Shown: positions 29,103 to 36,940 of the stretch, in pieces
Numbering within the stretch: position 1 is the first letter of the stretch
Layout: each line of letters begins with the position of its first letter
From: JAJFUI01 sp963754135
Lineage (GTDB): Bacteria; Planctomycetota; Planctomycetia; Pirellulales; Thermoguttaceae
Reading direction: 5' to 3'
Length of the DNA stretch: 64,000 nt
Assembly (NCBI GenBank): GCA_963754135.1
Contig: CAVWEY010000002.1
Coordinates: forward strand, 1,116,001-1,180,000
Notes under the pieces: model-generated
Seen by the model: the letters and a program-made list of their open reading frames with translations, nothing else
Database searches by the model: none
What the model was told of the DNA's origin: nothing
Position numbers and translations under genes: made by a program

Positions 29103-29572
29103 ATTGCAAATTGGTAATTGCAAATTGCAAATTGAACAAGGGAAGTCGTATGAAGCCCGATGATCTCTCGGAACGTCTGTTGGATTTTGCCGCTCGTATT
29201 GGCAACGTGGTGGACGCTTTGCCCGACACGCGACTGGGCCGACATATCGCGTCGCAACTCGTCCGTTCAGGCACGTCTGCCGGGCCAAACTATGAAGAGG
29301 GAAGGGCAGCGGAAAGCCGTGCAGACTTCATCCACAAGCTGAGCATTTGCCTCAAAGAACTGCGAGAGTCCCGATTCTGGCTTCGCTTGATCATCAAGTC
29401 AAACCTGGTTCCCAACCTGAAAATGGCCAATATCTTGGATGAATGCGAGCAACTGATGAAGATCATCGGGAAATCCGTCACGACCGCAAAGCGCAAGTCC
29501 CCAAAACGCGTACGCGAGTGAACTTTCGTTGTTCATTTTGCAATTTGCAATTTGCAATTACCAATTTGCAAT
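29103..29572. mobile_element. Cassette with perfect 32-nt inverted repeats, carrying an IVP-like gene
   Basis: Left arm 29103-29134 and right arm 29541-29572 are exact inverted copies (core TTGCAAATTGGTAATTGC). The 470-base unit holds one complete gene, in the sense of the operon, and lies between atpG and atpD. The arms are much poorer in GC than their surroundings, and no target duplication is seen. A similar half-arm lies at 27238-27272. Confidence 0.65.
29150..29521 (+). CDS. Four-helix bundle protein (23S rRNA intervening-sequence/S23 family)
   Basis: 123 residues from the ATG at 29150 (GGGAAG upstream). The whole protein matches the TIGR02436 family: LLDFAARIGNVVDALPDTRLGRHIASQLVRSGTSAGPNYEE, then RADFIHKLSICLKELRESRFWLRLI, the R-S-x-T-S-x-xx-N-Y-E-E and KEL-R-E-S-xxW-L/L signature. 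Family members are four-helix bundles found as orphans all over bacterial genomes and inside intervening sequences of 23S rRNA; the diversity-generating-retroelement protein Avd has the same fold, but no reverse transcriptase is near. Function unknown. Its composition and its inverted-repeat frame mark it as an accessory insertion in the atp operon. Confidence 0.88.
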   Translation: MKPDDLSERLLDFAARIGNVVDALPDTRLGRHIASQLVRSGTSAGPNYEEGRAAESRADFIHKLSICLKELRESRFWLRLIIKSNLVPNLKMANILDECEQLMKIIGKSVTTAKRKSPKRVRE

Positions 29573-29594
29573 AAGACCCTATCCCTTCCTTCCA

Positions 29595-31055
29595 ATGCCC
29601 ACCACATCCGCCATGTCCGCCGCCCCGAACACCGGCCGCGTGACCCAGATCATCGGCTCGACCTTCGACGTCCAGTTTGCCGAACACCATCTGCCGGCGA
29701 TCTATAATGCCGTCACCATCAACAGCCAGCACAAGGGCCTGACGCTCAAGCTGACCGGCGAGGTGCAGCAGCATCTGGGCGGCGGCCGGGTCCGCTGCGT
29801 CGCCCTGGGCAACACCGACGGCATGGTCCGCGGCATGGATTGCCTCGATACCCGCTCGCCGGTCAAGGTCCCCGTGGGCAAGTGTACGTTGGGCCGCGTG
29901 TTCAACCTGACCGGTGAGGTGATCGACGGGCGCGGGCCGATCCAGGCCGACGACTACTGGCCCATCCACCGCGACGCCCCGCCGGTGACCGATCTTTCGA
30001 CCCGAACCGAAATCTTCGAGACCGGCATCAAGGTGATCGACCTGTTGACGCCGTTTGTCCGCGGCGGCAAGGCGGGCCTGTTCGGCGGGGCGGGATTGGG
30101 TAAGACGGTGATCCTGACCGAGTTGATCGCCCGGATCGCCTCGACCCACGGCGGATACTCGGTCTTCGCCGGCGTCGGCGAGCGGACCCGCGAGGGAAAC
30201 GATCTCTGGCTCGAAATGCAGCACGCCAAGATCGGCGACACGGGCCGGCACGTGATCGACCAGACATGCATGGTCTTCGGCCAGATGAACGAGCCGCCGG
30301 GGGCCCGATTGCGCGTCGGGCTCTCGGCCTTGACGATGGCCGAGTATTTCCGCGATACGACCGGGGCCGACGTGCTCCTGTTCATCGACAACATCTTCCG
30401 TTTTTCGCAGGCCGGCAGCGAGGTGTCCGCGCTGCTGGGCCGGATGCCGTCGGCGGTGGGCTATCAGCCCACACTGGCCACCGAGATGGGCCAATTGCAG
30501 GAGCGGATCGCCTCGACCAGCAAGGGGGCGATCACGTCGGTCCAGGCAGTGTACGTGCCGGCCGACGACCCGACCGACCCCGCCCCCGCCGCGGCCTTCG
30601 CCCAGCTCGACGCCTTCATTTACCTGGAGCGGGCGATCAGCGAGAAAGGCATCTATCCGGCGGTCGATCCGCTGGCCAGTTCCAGCCGGATTCTCGATCC
30701 GCAGTACGTCGGCGACCGCCACTACGCCATCGCCCGGCGGGTGCAGATGACCTTGCAGCGCTACCGCGAGTTGCAGGACATCATCGCCATCCTCGGCGTG
30801 GACGAGCTGAGCGAAGCCGACAAGCTGGTGGTCCACCGCGCCCGGCGGATGGAGCGGTTCCTCTCGCAGCCGTTCCTGGTGGCCGAGGTCTTTACGGGCA
30901 AGCCGGGCGAGGTCACTCCGCTGGCCGAGACGGTCCGCAGCTTCGAGGAGATCGCCGACGGCAAGTGGGACCATCTGCCCGAGCAGGCGTTCATGTACGT
31001 CGGACCGATCGAGCAGGCGGAGGAGCAAGCGAAGAAATTGGAAGGAGGGAAGTGA
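29595..31055 (+). CDS. atpD: ATP synthase F1 subunit beta
   Basis: 486 residues from the ATG at 29595; the open frame upstream of it reads through AT-rich repeat and is not coding. Canonical motifs: Walker A GGAGLGKT (about residue 163), ALTMAEYFRDTTGADVLLFIDNIFRF with the Walker B Asp, GERTREGNDLW with the catalytic Glu, and ADDPTDPAPA with the DELSEED-like loop DELSEADKLVVHRARR. It is the catalytic subunit. It is separated from atpG by the IVP cassette but follows in the same direction. Confidence 0.98.
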   Translation: MPTTSAMSAAPNTGRVTQIIGSTFDVQFAEHHLPAIYNAVTINSQHKGLTLKLTGEVQQHLGGGRVRCVALGNTDGMVRGMDCLDTRSPVKVPVGKCTLGRVFNLTGEVIDGRGPIQADDYWPIHRDAPPVTDLSTRTEIFETGIKVIDLLTPFVRGGKAGLFGGAGLGKTVILTELIARIASTHGGYSVFAGVGERTREGNDLWLEMQHAKIGDTGRHVIDQTCMVFGQMNEPPGARLRVGLSALTMAEYFRDTTGADVLLFIDNIFRFSQAGSEVSALLGRMPSAVGYQPTLATEMGQLQERIASTSKGAITSVQAVYVPADDPTDPAPAAAFAQLDAFIYLERAISEKGIYPAVDPLASSSRILDPQYVGDRHYAIARRVQMTLQRYRELQDIIAILGVDELSEADKLVVHRARRMERFLSQPFLVAEVFTGKPGEVTPLAETVRSFEEIADGKWDHLPEQAFMYVGPIEQAEEQAKKLEGGK

Positions 31056-31060
31056 CGGGA

Positions 31061-31450
31061 ATGTTGCAGTGCATCGTCGTCACTCCCGAGCGGACCTTTT
31101 GCGACCAGCCGGCCGATTTCGTCGCCCTGACGTTGTTCGACGGCGAGATCGGCATCGCGCCGGGCCGGGCGCCGCTGATCGGCCGGTTGGGCTGCGGCGA
31201 GATGCGCGTCCGCCATCAAGACCGTACCGACTGCTATTACGTCGAGGGCGGATTCGTCGAGGTGCTGGCCGACGTGGTAACGGTGCTCACTCAGCGGGCG
31301 GTGCCGGCGGCGGACATCGACGCGGCAGTGGCCCAGGAGCAACTTACCTCCGCACGGGCCCGCCGCGCCGCTCTGCCCGAGGCGGCCGCCGCCCGCGATC
31401 TGGCCATTCAACGAGCCCGCGCCCAGTTGCGCGTTGCCCGGCGGGAGTGA
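31061..31450 (+). CDS. atpC: ATP synthase F1 subunit epsilon
   Basis: 129 residues from the ATG at 31061, five bases after the atpD stop, with GAAGGAGGG inside the atpD end as ribosome site. The N-terminal beta sandwich (CIVVTPERTFCDQPADFVAL; GEIGIAPGRAPLIGRLGCGEMRV; VEGGFVEVLADVVTVLT) and the C-terminal helical hairpin rich in Ala, Arg and Leu fit the family. It regulates rotation and links the shaft to the c-ring. Last gene of the operon. Confidence 0.93.
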   Translation: MLQCIVVTPERTFCDQPADFVALTLFDGEIGIAPGRAPLIGRLGCGEMRVRHQDRTDCYYVEGGFVEVLADVVTVLTQRAVPAADIDAAVAQEQLTSARARRAALPEAAAARDLAIQRARAQLRVARRE

Positions 31451-31454
31451 GCAT

Positions 31455-31535
31455 GTACTCATCACGCTCCGCGTGATGTGATTGCAAAGAGTAACGAGTA
31501 TCCGCCGATTCCCTCACGCGGAGCGTGAGGAGTAC
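31455..31535. repeat. Intergenic palindromic repeat family C
   Basis: Arms 31455-31478 (GTACTCATCACGCTCCGCGT) and 31512-31535 (the approximate complement, ending GAGGAGTAC) enclose a 33-base spacer directly after atpC. It could form a hairpin at the operon end but has no T-run. Confidence 0.75.
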
Positions 31536-31549
31536 GGTAGAGGCGGACG

Positions 31550-32113
31550 ATGACCATAACCTACCAAGAAGCCCTCTCTCAATTGCACGCCTGGACCCAG
31601 ACGGAATCGTTGCGGAAGCACGCCCGCGCGGTGGAAATTGCCATGCGGGCGGCGGCCGGGAAATACGGTGGGCCGGCGGCCGACGCGGAAGCCTGGGCCA
31701 TCGCCGGCCTGCTGCACGACGCCGACTACGAGCAATGGCCCGACGAGCACCCGCGGCGAACCGTCGATTGGCTGCGTGGGCGGGGCGAAGAGGAAATCGC
31801 CTACGCCGTGTCCTTTCATCAAACCGCGTGGGGATTGCCGCCGAAGACGATGATGGACAAGTGCCTCCTGGCCTGCGACGAACTGGCCGGGTTCGTGATT
31901 GCCTGTTCTTTAGTCCGGCCGGAGGGAATCGGCACGCTGGGGCCGAAGAGCGTCAAGAAGAAGCTCAAGGACAAGGCGTTCGCGGCCAAAGTGGATCGGC
32001 AGCTCATTCAGCAAGGGGCCGACTTGCTGGGCGTCGAGTTGGGCGAGCACATCCAATTGGTGATCAACGCCTTGATGCCTCACGCCGCGGAGTTGGGGAT
32101 CGCGAGGGAATAA
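31550..32113 (+). CDS. HD-domain hydrolase
   Basis: 187 residues. An HD phosphohydrolase fold: KHARAVEIAMR with the first His, AGLLHDADYEQWPDEHP with the HD pair, then FHQTAWG and CDELAGFVIACSLVRP with the later Asp. The closest relatives by pattern are small HD-family proteins of about 190 residues that often follow housekeeping operons; the substrate (a nucleotide or phosphoester) is unknown. Cytoplasmic. It starts about 100 bases after atpC behind a palindromic repeat and may be read through from the atp operon. Confidence 0.85.
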   Translation: MTITYQEALSQLHAWTQTESLRKHARAVEIAMRAAAGKYGGPAADAEAWAIAGLLHDADYEQWPDEHPRRTVDWLRGRGEEEIAYAVSFHQTAWGLPPKTMMDKCLLACDELAGFVIACSLVRPEGIGTLGPKSVKKKLKDKAFAAKVDRQLIQQGADLLGVELGEHIQLVINALMPHAAELGIARE

Positions 32114-32123
32114 GTCCCTCGAT

Positions 32124-32205
32124 TGGGTGGCACGCCCTGAAAGGGCGTGGCTGGGGGCAAGGGCGACGTTTGGCAGTTCACCACGCCCTTGCAGGGCGTG
32201 CCACC
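32124..32205. repeat. Intergenic palindromic repeat family B
   Basis: Arms 32124-32150 (GGCACGCCCTGAAAGGGCG core) and 32180-32205 (its complement with one change). The same element stands at 39808, 49035-49119 and 54365-54449. Confidence 0.9.
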
Positions 32206-32397
32206 GAGACGGGCGTGCCAGCACGCAGTCTACGTCCCGCCTCTCTTTTTTCTGCGCATTCCACGCCCGCCTCGGCTAAAATGGGGTTGGCGAATGTCAG
32301 AAATCCGCCCCTTCGCGGAAGTGTATAGCGGGGGAGAAGCGAGGGAGCGGAATCGCCCTCTCTTCGGGCGATGAGTCTCTGGCCGGGGGGTGTCGCC

Positions 32398-32924
32398 ATG
32401 CACAACACGGAAGCCCGCAACCGTTTCGACCAGGAGTTCGTCCGCGCATCGCCACATTTTCCGCTACGTCGCCGCGTTGGTGCCCCATCGGGACGACGCG
32501 GAAGAGGTGTTTCAGGACACCTGTTCTGAAGATTCTGGAGAAGTGGGAGGATTGGGATTCCGCCCGCCCGATGGTCCCCTGGGCGTGCGGCATCGCGCAG
32601 AACATGGCGCGGAAGTTCTACGACCGCACGCGCCGCCGCGGCTATCCGCTGAGCGAAGTCCTGATCGCGGCTGTCTCCGAGACGCAACACCGGTTGTCCG
32701 CCGAGCTTGACCGCCGCCTGCAAGAGTTGCCCGATTGCCTGCGGAAGCTGACCAACCAGCAGCGGTCGTTGCTGGAGCAGTGCTACGGGCAGCAGGCCTC
32801 GATCAAGGCGGTGGCCGAGGCGAACCACCTGGACCCTGCCACGGTGTACAAGCGGCTGGAAAGGATCCGCCGCACCTTGTTCGAGTGCATCGAGTTGGCC
32901 GTGAGCAAGGAGCAGGGGCAATGA
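32398..32924 (+). CDS. ECF sigma factor, Rhodopirellula/Verrucomicrobium type, two frameshifts
   Basis: About 175 residues from the ATG at 32398, with apparent frameshifts near 32446 and 32523. Region 2: FDQEFVR, then HRHIFRYVAALVPHRDDAEEVFQDT and ILEKWEDWDSARPMVPWACGIAQNMARKFYDRTRR. Region 4: ELDRRLQELPDCLRKLTNQQRSLLEQCYGQQASIKAVAEANHLDPATVYKRLERIRRTLFECIE, with the helix-turn-helix. The motif order and PWACGIAQN match the planctomycete/verrucomicrobial sigma-70 family. Its stop overlaps the FecR start (ATGA), the arrangement seen for sigma/FecR pairs that control surface genes. Activity is uncertain because of the breaks. Confidence 0.85.
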
Positions 32925-34672
32925 ACGGCGAGCCGAAGATCACGACGGCCGAGGTGCGGCAGGAGTTGTGGGAACTGGCGTCCCTGGCCTGCTGCGGCGC
33001 GCTCCGGCCGGAAGATCAGGCGCGGCTGGAGTCGCTGCTGGCCGGCGACGCGGAGGCCCGCCGCTTCTACGGCCTGTATATGCTGATGCACGCCGAGTTG
33101 ATGTGGCGTTTCCGGGGCGGCGCGAAGGAGAATGATGAATGCGGAATGATGGACGAGGCCCCTATCCCTCCCATTATCATCGACACCGGCGGCCCGCTCC
33201 AGGCGTCCCCCTTTACTCTCCACAGCTTCGTCGGCAGCCCGTTGTTCGCGTACGCGGCGGCCACGGTCATCATGGGAGTGGCGATTCTGGTTTTGTGGGC
33301 ATGGAAGGTATCGCTCCACTACGAGCTTGCAGCGTCCGCCAATAGCCGGGGGCTAACAGCCCCCGGAGAAGACACCGCGCGCGAAATGGAGCCGGTCGGC
33401 CGGATCACGGGCATGGTCGATTGCCGCTGGGCCGATCCCCAGGCCACTCCCCTAGTCGCGGCGGTCGCCTTGGGCCGCAAGTATGAGCTGGCCTCCGGGC
33501 TGATGGAACTCAGCTACAACTCCGGGGCAAGGGTCATCCTCCAGGGACCATGCACCTACGAGGTCGATTCCGCCACCGGCGGCTTCCTCTCGCTCGGCAA
33601 GCTGACCGCGAGAGTGGAAAGTGTAAAGCCGGAAACAGCAAATCCCAAATCCCAAATCCCAAATCCCAAATTTGTCGTCACAACTCCCGCCGCCACCATC
33701 ACCGACCTCGGCACCGAGTTCGGCGTCGAGGTTGATAAACATGGTGCGGTGGAAGTTCAAGTAATCCAAGGGAGAGTCATCACACAAATCAATGACCCGC
33801 AAGGCGGCAGCGATGGCCGCAGCATTGTCACCAAGGAGAGTGCAGTCCGGGTTGATGCCAGGAGCAAGACCATTGTAGCGGTCGCTTTTGCGCCTCGGTC
33901 GTTTGTCCGTACGATCGGCGCTACGGCGGAGCCTCCCGCGGAAAAAGCCTATATCGACGCCGTCCTGGCCGACAAGCCGTTGGGATACTGGCCTCTCAAC
34001 GAGCCTGCCCGCTCGCGCAGGTTTATCGACCGATCGGGCAACGGCTTTCACGGCCATGCAATGGCTGAACTTTTCGCCGGCGCCGGCGGCCCGTTTTCGG
34101 GCCGGTCGCGGGCCGTCTTGTTGCAAGGCAACGGCTGCATCGACATCGGCCGCCAAGACCGTTTTGCGATGGCCGACGGGTTTACCGTGGAGGCGTGGGT
34201 CTGGATCGACGAGACCGCGGAGAGGACTCGAATTCTATCTGCCGGCAGCAGTGAATCCCCGACTCAACAGTCGGGCTGGAGCCTGGCATATTGCCGTGAG
34301 ACGCCGCCGGAGTGGACCGGTCGGAAAAGCACAGCGCCTTGCGTCTTCTTCACGACCTACCTCGTTCAAGACGTGGCGTTCGCCGACGTGGAGATGCCCA
34401 TGAAGCGGTGGACGCATCTGGTGGTCGTTTTTGGCTCGGACCATATCGCGCACCTTTTTCTCAACGGCGAGCACCGCGCGTCGGCCGGCTCGAGCGGCCC
34501 TGCGCGGACCGGCCCCACTTGGGTCACCGTCGCCGGGGCTTCCAACCACACGGACTATTGGCGGGGCAGGCTTGCCCACGTCGCCGTCTACGCACACGTG
34601 CTTGACGGGAAACGCATCAAGAATCACTACCGGCAGGCGAGAGACGCCTTGCCGAAAGGAGGTGTCCCATGA
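32921..34672 (+). CDS. FecR-type membrane regulator with C-terminal LamG domain
   Basis: 583 residues from the ATG at 32921, overlapping the sigma-factor stop by four bases. A cytosolic N-terminal part (about 1-105; EVRQELWELASLACCGALRPEDQARLESLLAGDAEARRFY) is like anti-sigma zinc-less domains. One membrane helix follows (LFAYAAATVIMGVAILVLWAW). Then comes an extracytoplasmic FecR domain (GARVILQGPCTYEVDS, GKLTARV, VVTTPAATITDLGTEFGVEVD) and a LamG jelly roll (GYWPLNEPARSRRFIDRSGNGFHG, DGFTVEAWVWIDE, WTHLVVVFGSD). Three inserts look repeat-derived: ENDECGMMD (33130-33150), NSRGLTAPGED (33343-33375) and NPKSQIPNPK (33636-33672). It probably senses an outside ligand and controls the sigma factor. 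Confidence 0.9.
   Translation: MNGEPKITTAEVRQELWELASLACCGALRPEDQARLESLLAGDAEARRFYGLYMLMHAELMWRFRGGAKENDECGMMDEAPIPPIIIDTGGPLQASPFTLHSFVGSPLFAYAAATVIMGVAILVLWAWKVSLHYELAASANSRGLTAPGEDTAREMEPVGRITGMVDCRWADPQATPLVAAVALGRKYELASGLMELSYNSGARVILQGPCTYEVDSATGGFLSLGKLTARVESVKPETANPKSQIPNPKFVVTTPAATITDLGTEFGVEVDKHGAVEVQVIQGRVITQINDPQGGSDGRSIVTKESAVRVDARSKTIVAVAFAPRSFVRTIGATAEPPAEKAYIDAVLADKPLGYWPLNEPARSRRFIDRSGNGFHGHAMAELFAGAGGPFSGRSRAVLLQGNGCIDIGRQDRFAMADGFTVEAWVWIDETAERTRILSAGSSESPTQQSGWSLAYCRETPPEWTGRKSTAPCVFFTTYLVQDVAFADVEMPMKRWTHLVVVFGSDHIAHLFLNGEHRASAGSSGPARTGPTWVTVAGASNHTDYWRGRLAHVAVYAHVLDGKRIKNHYRQARDALPKGGVP
33343..33375. repeat. Palindromic repeat inside the FecR gene
   Basis: AGCCGGGGGC and its complement GCCCCCGG around CTAACA. 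A small inverted repeat, read in frame as SRGLTAPG just after the membrane helix. Confidence 0.65.
33640..33672. repeat. Heptamer microsatellite (AAATCCC)n inside the FecR gene
   Basis: Four to five tandem copies of AAATCCC. Read in frame as NPKSQIPNPKF. Short-unit repeats that are not multiples of three can shift the frame when they expand. Confidence 0.8.
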
Positions 34673-34771
34673 CCTAAGAGAATCCGGCGAATTTGCGCGT
34701 CACTGCGTTTCAAGTGCGTTTTTACCGGTTTGTTTTTTGGATTTTCACTTTCTTTAATTGGAGTTGAGACA

Positions 34772-35644
34772 ATGAACGCGATCAGACTTTTTGGCTGTGT
34801 TGTCATGGCGGTCTCGGTGTTTGCCAACGGGACCCAGGCAAGCCCAATCCTAGTTGCATACTACAACATGGAGGAGACGGCCGGACCAACGCTGCACGAC
34901 CAATCTTCCACCGGAGCCCTGGCAACAGAGACCGAGACGGGGGGTGGCAGCGCCGGATTCCTGTACGGCCAGCCCGGCGTGCCCGCCGGCACCTATGGCG
35001 CCATTACGACCGCGAGCACCGGTTACGCTGCCGAGCTGACCAATGCAACCAGCCAATGGAACATGAACACCGCCGGGTCGCAGGCGATGAGCTTGACCAA
35101 CAACTTCACCGTGATGGCATGGGTATATATGCCAAGAAACCTCAACGGCACCGAGGAGGAAACCACGGTTATTGGTCAAGCACCAGGCTGGTTCCCGCGC
35201 GGCTGGACGCTCTGCCTCAATAATTCTAGCGGTCAAGCCGCCGACCCCATCCGCTTCACGGGCGATGGAATTGCGGACTACTTTAGCACCGCGTCCGTTG
35301 ATTGGACCGGTGGGCAGTGGCACAACATCGCCGTAACCAAGTCGTCTTCCAGCGGCATTACCTTTTACGTGGACGGTAATGTGTTGGGGTCAGTCTTGTC
35401 TTCTGCTACGGGAAATTTCAATGCGCTGTCATCGGGAGATGTAATGTGCATCGGCAACAACAGCGCCGGCACCGACAAAACGATACCGGGAACGCTGCTC
35501 AACGAGGTCAGGGTATACAACGGGGTCCTCACCCAGAGCCAGATCATCGCCGCGGCCACTGTTGTTCCCGAGCCGTCGACGCTGGCGCTCTTGGCCGCTG
35601 GCCTAGTAGGACTCCTGGCCTACGCATGGAGGAAGCGGAGATAA
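34772..35644 (+). CDS. Secreted LamG protein with PEP-CTERM sorting tag
   Basis: 290 residues from the ATG at 34772 (GGAG seven bases upstream). A signal peptide (LFGCVVMAVSVFANGTQA) is followed by a LamG/concanavalin fold (VAYYNMEETAGPTLHDQSS; NNFTVMAWVYMP; WHNIAVTKSSSSGITFYVDGN; LLNEVRVYNGVLTQSQI). The C-terminus is a classic PEP-CTERM signal: VPEPSTLALL, a membrane helix and a final RKRR. In systems with exosortase the tag directs export and cleavage. It follows the FecR gene and is the likely target of that sigma/FecR pair. The composition is slightly poorer in GC than its neighbours. Confidence 0.93.
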   Translation: MNAIRLFGCVVMAVSVFANGTQASPILVAYYNMEETAGPTLHDQSSTGALATETETGGGSAGFLYGQPGVPAGTYGAITTASTGYAAELTNATSQWNMNTAGSQAMSLTNNFTVMAWVYMPRNLNGTEEETTVIGQAPGWFPRGWTLCLNNSSGQAADPIRFTGDGIADYFSTASVDWTGGQWHNIAVTKSSSSGITFYVDGNVLGSVLSSATGNFNALSSGDVMCIGNNSAGTDKTIPGTLLNEVRVYNGVLTQSQIIAAATVVPEPSTLALLAAGLVGLLAYAWRKRR

Positions 35645-35672
35645 GGATGATTTCTGATTTGGCGCCGCTCCG

Positions 35673-35704
35673 GCGTCGTCGCGGAGCCTTTTTCGCGACG
35701 ACGC
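35673..35704 (+). terminator. Hairpin after the PEP-CTERM gene
   Basis: An 11-base perfect stem (GCGTCGTCGCG and its complement) with a 10-base loop containing TTTTT. No T-run follows the second arm, so an intrinsic terminator is only possible. Confidence 0.35.
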
Positions 35705-35777
35705 TTGGAGCGTTCCGCCCATGTACGCCAACGGAAATCTGAAAACCGGCGACTAACCTGATGGAAAGGATCAGCCC

Positions 35778-36838
35778 ATGCAACGCGCCAACCATAAATC
35801 AGAAATCAGAAACCAGAAATGCGCGGGGTTTACTCTCGTGGAGCTTTTGGTCGTGATTACGATCATCGGGATTTTGATCGCCTTGTTGCTGCCGGCGGTG
35901 CAGGCGGCGCGGGAGGCGGCCCGACAGGTGCAGTGCAAGAACAACCTCAAACAGATCGCCCTGGCGGCCCTCGGCCACGAACAAAATCGCGGCTTTTTCC
36001 CCACCGGCGGCTGGGGCATCAGTTGGGTGGGTGATCCGGACCGCGGCCAGACGTTCGGAGACGCGCAACATCAGCCCGGCAACTGGCTCTACAGTTGCCT
36101 CCCCTTCTTGGAACAGGAGACCCTGTATCTCCTGCCGGCCGACGGCCAGCCCAACGTCATTACCACCCACCAATGCGCAGGCGCAAAATCCTGTGCCAGA
36201 CGCCGCTGTCGGTGTTCAATTGTCCGACGCGGCGGCAGCCGGCGCTCCTTCCCAACCCAGAAGGCTGTACGTTTTACAACAGCGACTACTGTGACGTGAT
36301 GGTCCGGGCCGATTACGCCGCCAACGCCGGCGATACGGGGCTTCACGGCGAGGCCGGGCCGTCGTCGCTTGCCGACGGCGACAACGGCATAGGCTTCGAC
36401 AGCCGCGGCTATTACGGCGCGACGCCGCCCGTGCTGCTGACCGGGATCATGTATATGTGCAGCAAGGTGAAGATGTCCGACATCTCGGACGGAACCAGCA
36501 ACACCTTCCTTGCCGGCGAGAAGTACATCGACGCGGACTATTATCTCGCCGGCCTCGACCCTGGCGACGACCAGAGCGTGTACTCCGGCGCCGACATCGA
36601 CAACCAACGGTGGACCGGCTACAACGGGGGCGTCGCGCTGACGGCGCCGCGTCAAGACACCCCCGGCCTCGCCTTTTCCACCTACTATATCCCCTTCGGC
36701 AGCGCGCATGCCAATGGCTTCCAGATGGCCTTTTGCGACGGTTCGGTGCAAATGATGAGCTACTCGATCGACCTTGAAGCCTACCGGTGCCTGGGCAACC
36801 GCCAGGACGGCCAGCCGATTGACGCCAAGAAGTTCTGA
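35778..36838 (+). CDS. DUF1559 prepilin-like protein, one frameshift
   Basis: About 350 residues; a frameshift near 36185 divides it. The N-terminus is a type II pseudopilin signal: GFTLVELLVVITIIGILIALLLPAVQ, cleaved after the Gly, followed by the typical AAREAARQVQCKNNLKQIALA. The DUF1559 body has NWLYSCLPFLEQETLY, CPTRRQPAL, the KMSDISDGTSNTFLAGEKY signature and the C-terminal FCDGSVQMMSYSIDLEAY. Residues before GFTLVEL (NHKSEIRNQK) are coded by an AAATCAGAAATCAG repeat and are probably not functional. Proteins of this family are abundant in planctomycetes and form a surface or pilus-like structure. Confidence 0.9.
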
Positions 36839-36940
36839 GCGGACCGGGGCAGGCCGAAGCCCGACCCTCGCGGCCGTGCAGAAAACCGTGACCGATTATC
36901 CCGATTGTTCCCCCAACACTTAGTGCAAGGAGTCCGTGCG

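Noticed and set aside
29150..29521. Diversity-generating retroelement (Avd-like four-helix protein)
   Set aside because: No reverse transcriptase, template or variable repeat nearby; the sequence fits the IVP/S23 family.
31455..31535. Intrinsic terminator after atpC
   Set aside because: The arms can pair but no T-run follows, and the same repeat is found inside a gene.
33640..33672. CRISPR-like array
   Set aside because: The unit is a 7-base tandem microsatellite with no spacers; no cas genes are in the window.
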